From CAZJQD01 sp964548165 [NCBI: uncultured bacterium] (GTDB taxonomy: Bacteria > UBA8481), in the NCBI GenBank assembly GCA_964548165.1, contig CAZJQD010000070.1, positions 4,485 to 12,760 of the forward strand: a stretch of DNA of 8,276 nt, written 5' to 3'. How positions within the stretch are numbered: the first letter of the stretch is position 1; every line of letters starts with the position of its first letter. A program made the translations under genes and the position numbers. This document shows, piece after piece, positions 6,717 to 8,276 of this stretch. The notes under the pieces are model-generated. The model was not told the origin of the DNA and did not search any database. It saw only the letters and a program-made list of their open reading frames with translations.

Positions 6717-8029
6717 GAGAGGGCGCGCCTCATGCGGGAGGAGGTATCGAGGGCATAACCCAGCTTCCCGTAATAGCCGCGCACGCCGACGCCGCTGGCC
6801 ACGCTGAGATCTGGCAGGCCGGCCTCGCGCGCGGTCCACTCGGCGCGCTCCACCAGGCGCTTGCCAATCCCCCGATGCTGGTGAGGGCCCGTGTCCCCCG
6901 GCGCGCTCTCGAAACCGTAGACGTGAAGTTCCCGAACAATGGCCTCGTCACGGCCGAGCCTCAGGCGCAGGAGGCCGAGGCAGGTCCGGCGACCCGCGAT
7001 GCGCGCCTCGAGAAACCGCTCGTCACCGCCGAGCCGCGTCTCCTCCAGGATCACGTCTCCAGGCCGGAAGACTTCCCGGGGGCCGGGTTCACGACAGCGG
7101 ATGCAGGCGCACCCGTGCCGGCGCTCGACCATGGATCGATCGAGCCTGACACTCCGATCGGCGACCTCGTCGGGGGCGAACTTGCGGCCGATGCGCGAGA
7201 TCCGCATGAAGGCGGGAACGCGGGGCAGCAGGGCGGCCAGGCGGGAATCGCGCTCGTTCCGGCCCAGGGGTTTCCAGGCCCCGGTCTCGTAGAGATCCAC
7301 GAGGCGGGGGCGCATGAATTCCTTTCGGAACATCTCGCAGAAGTAGATCTTGAGGTGATCGGGCTGGAACGCGGGATCGGTGAAGGTGATCTCGGCGCTT
7401 CGGCGATCCGAATCCTCGGTGGCGCCCGGGAGCCCAAGCATCAGGTGGTAGCCGATCTTTAGCCCGGCCGCACGGATGACCGCTGTCGCGCGCGCGACCT
7501 CGGCGGCGTCATGCCCGCGATCATTGAGAGCCAGCACCGCGTCGTCGAGCGATTGGACGCCCATCTCGATCTTGGTGACGCCGAACGCGAAGAGGCGGCG
7601 GCAGAGTTCGTCGGTGACCTGGTCCGGGCGGCACTCGACCGTGATCCCGATGATCCGGTGCCGGGCCGAGGCGGCGTGCCTCGCGACCAACTCCTCCAGC
7701 GGTGTCCTGTCACCGTGCGGAAGCGACTCCACGGCGCGGTAGATCCCGGCGAGAAACTCGTGCTGGTAGGTGATCGCGTGCGCGCTGAAGGATCCGCCGA
7801 GGATGATGACTTCCAGCTTCGCCGCCGTTCGACCGGAACGCTCGACCGCGTCGAGCCAATGCCGGGCCTGGTCGCGGGCGTCGTAGGTCAGCCCGGCGCG
7901 GCTGACATGCGAGTGAGGAAGATAGGAGTGCGGGGTGTCCGGAACGCGAGGACAGAAGAGACAGGATCCGCCGCAGGCGGCGGGCTCGGTGAAGAGCGTG
8001 ATGTGGGTGATGCCGGCGGTTCGCCTCAT
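6713..8029 (-). CDS. elp3: Elp3-type radical SAM/GNAT tRNA wobble-uridine modification enzyme
   Basis: A 438-residue homologue of Elp3, which uses SAM and acetyl-CoA to install carboxymethyl-type groups at C5 of U34 in tRNA. The radical SAM part (about 1-300) has C19-x3-C23-x2-C26 for the 4Fe-4S cluster, then the Elp3-specific segments PHSY (33-36), KLEVIILGGSFS (71-82), YQHEF (88-92) and TKIEMGVQSLDD (152-163). A cysteine cluster HGCACIRCREPG (305-316; C307, C309, C312) matches the Elp3 zinc-binding linker. The GNAT acetyl-CoA domain (about 325-438) shows RELHVYG, the pyrophosphate-binding QHRGIGKRL (384-392) and the GYYGKLGY motif (418-425). The protein is short for the family: the cluster begins only 18 residues after the start, so the N-terminal domain of longer archaeal/eukaryotic forms is missing. 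The ATG at 8029 overlaps the previous stop as ATGA. In bacteria a single-polypeptide Elp3 presumably works without the other Elongator subunits; none is seen here. Confidence 0.88.
   Translation of the reverse strand: MRRTAGITHITLFTEPAACGGSCLFCPRVPDTPHSYLPHSHVSRAGLTYDARDQARHWLDAVERSGRTAAKLEVIILGGSFSAHAITYQHEFLAGIYRAVESLPHGDRTPLEELVARHAASARHRIIGITVECRPDQVTDELCRRLFAFGVTKIEMGVQSLDDAVLALNDRGHDAAEVARATAVIRAAGLKIGYHLMLGLPGATEDSDRRSAEITFTDPAFQPDHLKIYFCEMFRKEFMRPRLVDLYETGAWKPLGRNERDSRLAALLPRVPAFMRISRIGRKFAPDEVADRSVRLDRSMVERRHGCACIRCREPGPREVFRPGDVILEETRLGGDERFLEARIAGRRTCLGLLRLRLGRDEAIVRELHVYGFESAPGDTGPHQHRGIGKRLVERAEWTAREAGLPDLSVASGVGVRGYYGKLGYALDTSSRMRRALS
8026..8029 (-). other. ATGA stop-start overlap (unknown gene / elp3-like)
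   Basis: Plus-strand TCAT reads ATGA on the minus strand: ATG starts the Elp3-like gene and TGA ends the upstream gene. No Shine-Dalgarno-like sequence is visible in the preceding 15 nt (CACCGCGCAAACCGC), which favours coupled translation. Confidence 0.65.
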
Positions 8030-8276
8030 GCGGTTTGCGCGGTGGCGAGAACCGGCGGGGAAACGGGAGAGCTGTCGCGGCGCCCCAACCGATGCTTAAA
8101 CCAGGCGCCGAGCGCGCGAAAGCCGTCCGCGCGCGCGAGGCGCTCCAGCTGGTAGTGAATGCCGGATCCGTTCTGCAGTGCGGCCTTGGGGAGAGAGCCT
8201 GGCGGTGCGAGGTCGTGGTGCGTGAGCCCGCTCGAGCGGAGCACGCGCGCGGCTTGGAGCAGGCGGGGGTGAAAGA
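8026..8276 (-). CDS. C-terminal fragment of an unrecognised protein (runs off right edge)
   Basis: The minus-strand frame is open from the right edge to TGA at 8028-8026, giving about 83 residues. A GTG at 8244 lies inside it, but the frame stays open upstream with good codon usage, so I treat this as the 3' end of a longer gene. The visible part reads HPRLLQAARVLRSSGLTHHD, then a Gly/Pro/Leu turn, a QNGSGIHYQLERLARADGF segment, GAWFKHRLGRRD and a Ser/Pro/Ala-rich tail. It looks soluble and partly helical, with no transmembrane segment or familiar motif. It is joined to the Elp3-like gene by ATGA, so cotranslation is likely. I do not recognise the family. Confidence 0.65.
   Translation of the reverse strand, partial: FHPRLLQAARVLRSSGLTHHDLAPPGSLPKAALQNGSGIHYQLERLARADGFRALGAWFKHRLGRRDSSPVSPPVLATAQTA

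Noticed and set aside
6717-6839. 41-codon N-terminal extension of the GH13 frame
   Set aside because: It overlaps the 3' end of the Elp3-like gene, is Arg-rich, and would put a non-secretory leader before a good signal peptide. The GTGA overlap start at 6716 fits better.
7511-8155. 214-codon plus-strand frame across the Elp3-like gene
   Set aside because: Antisense shadow of a well-supported Elp3 homologue, with no motif or ribosome binding site of note.

Overview
The window is GC-rich, protein-coding throughout and bacterial. The following features suggest a Gram-negative-type bacterium from a high-GC lineage: short intergenic gaps, Shine-Dalgarno-like starts, ATGA/GTGA stop-start overlaps, Sec-type signal peptides and a membrane O-antigen ligase/polymerase-type protein. 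A bacterial Elp3 homologue is uncommon and points away from the best-studied phyla. I cannot name the taxon from sequence alone; a candidate or under-sampled phylum, or Myxococcota/Acidobacteriota-like, is only a guess.

Layout. Left block, minus strand (1-1673): a 514-residue protein that I read as a divergent archaeo-eukaryotic primase (AEP/PrimPol)-like enzyme. It is followed 7 nt later by the first 40 codons of a predicted exported protein with a Pro/Gly/Ala linker, which runs off the left edge. A 143-bp divergent intergenic region (1674-1816) separates this block from a plus-strand gene (1817-4366) for an 849-residue polytopic membrane protein of the O-antigen ligase (Wzy_C) type with a TPR-like C-terminal half. 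A 94-bp convergent gap (4367-4460) holds overlapping inverted repeats. Right block, minus strand (8276-4461): three genes joined by 4-nt overlaps. They are the 3' end of an unrecognised gene, a compact Elp3-type radical SAM/GNAT tRNA-modification enzyme, and a secreted multidomain GH13 alpha-amylase-family hydrolase.

How they fit together. The membrane ligase/polymerase and the secreted GH13 enzyme both suit cell-envelope or extracellular polysaccharide metabolism, but they face each other on opposite strands and no shared pathway is shown. The right-hand trio is arranged as a translationally coupled operon although its recognised members have unrelated functions. The AEP-like protein has no helicase, nuclease, integrase or defence gene beside it inside the window, so its role is open; it is the most unusual item here.

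No tRNA, rRNA, CRISPR array, insertion sequence or riboswitch was seen. No gene-free stretch exceeds 300 bases. The long open frames opposite the real genes are GC-driven shadows.
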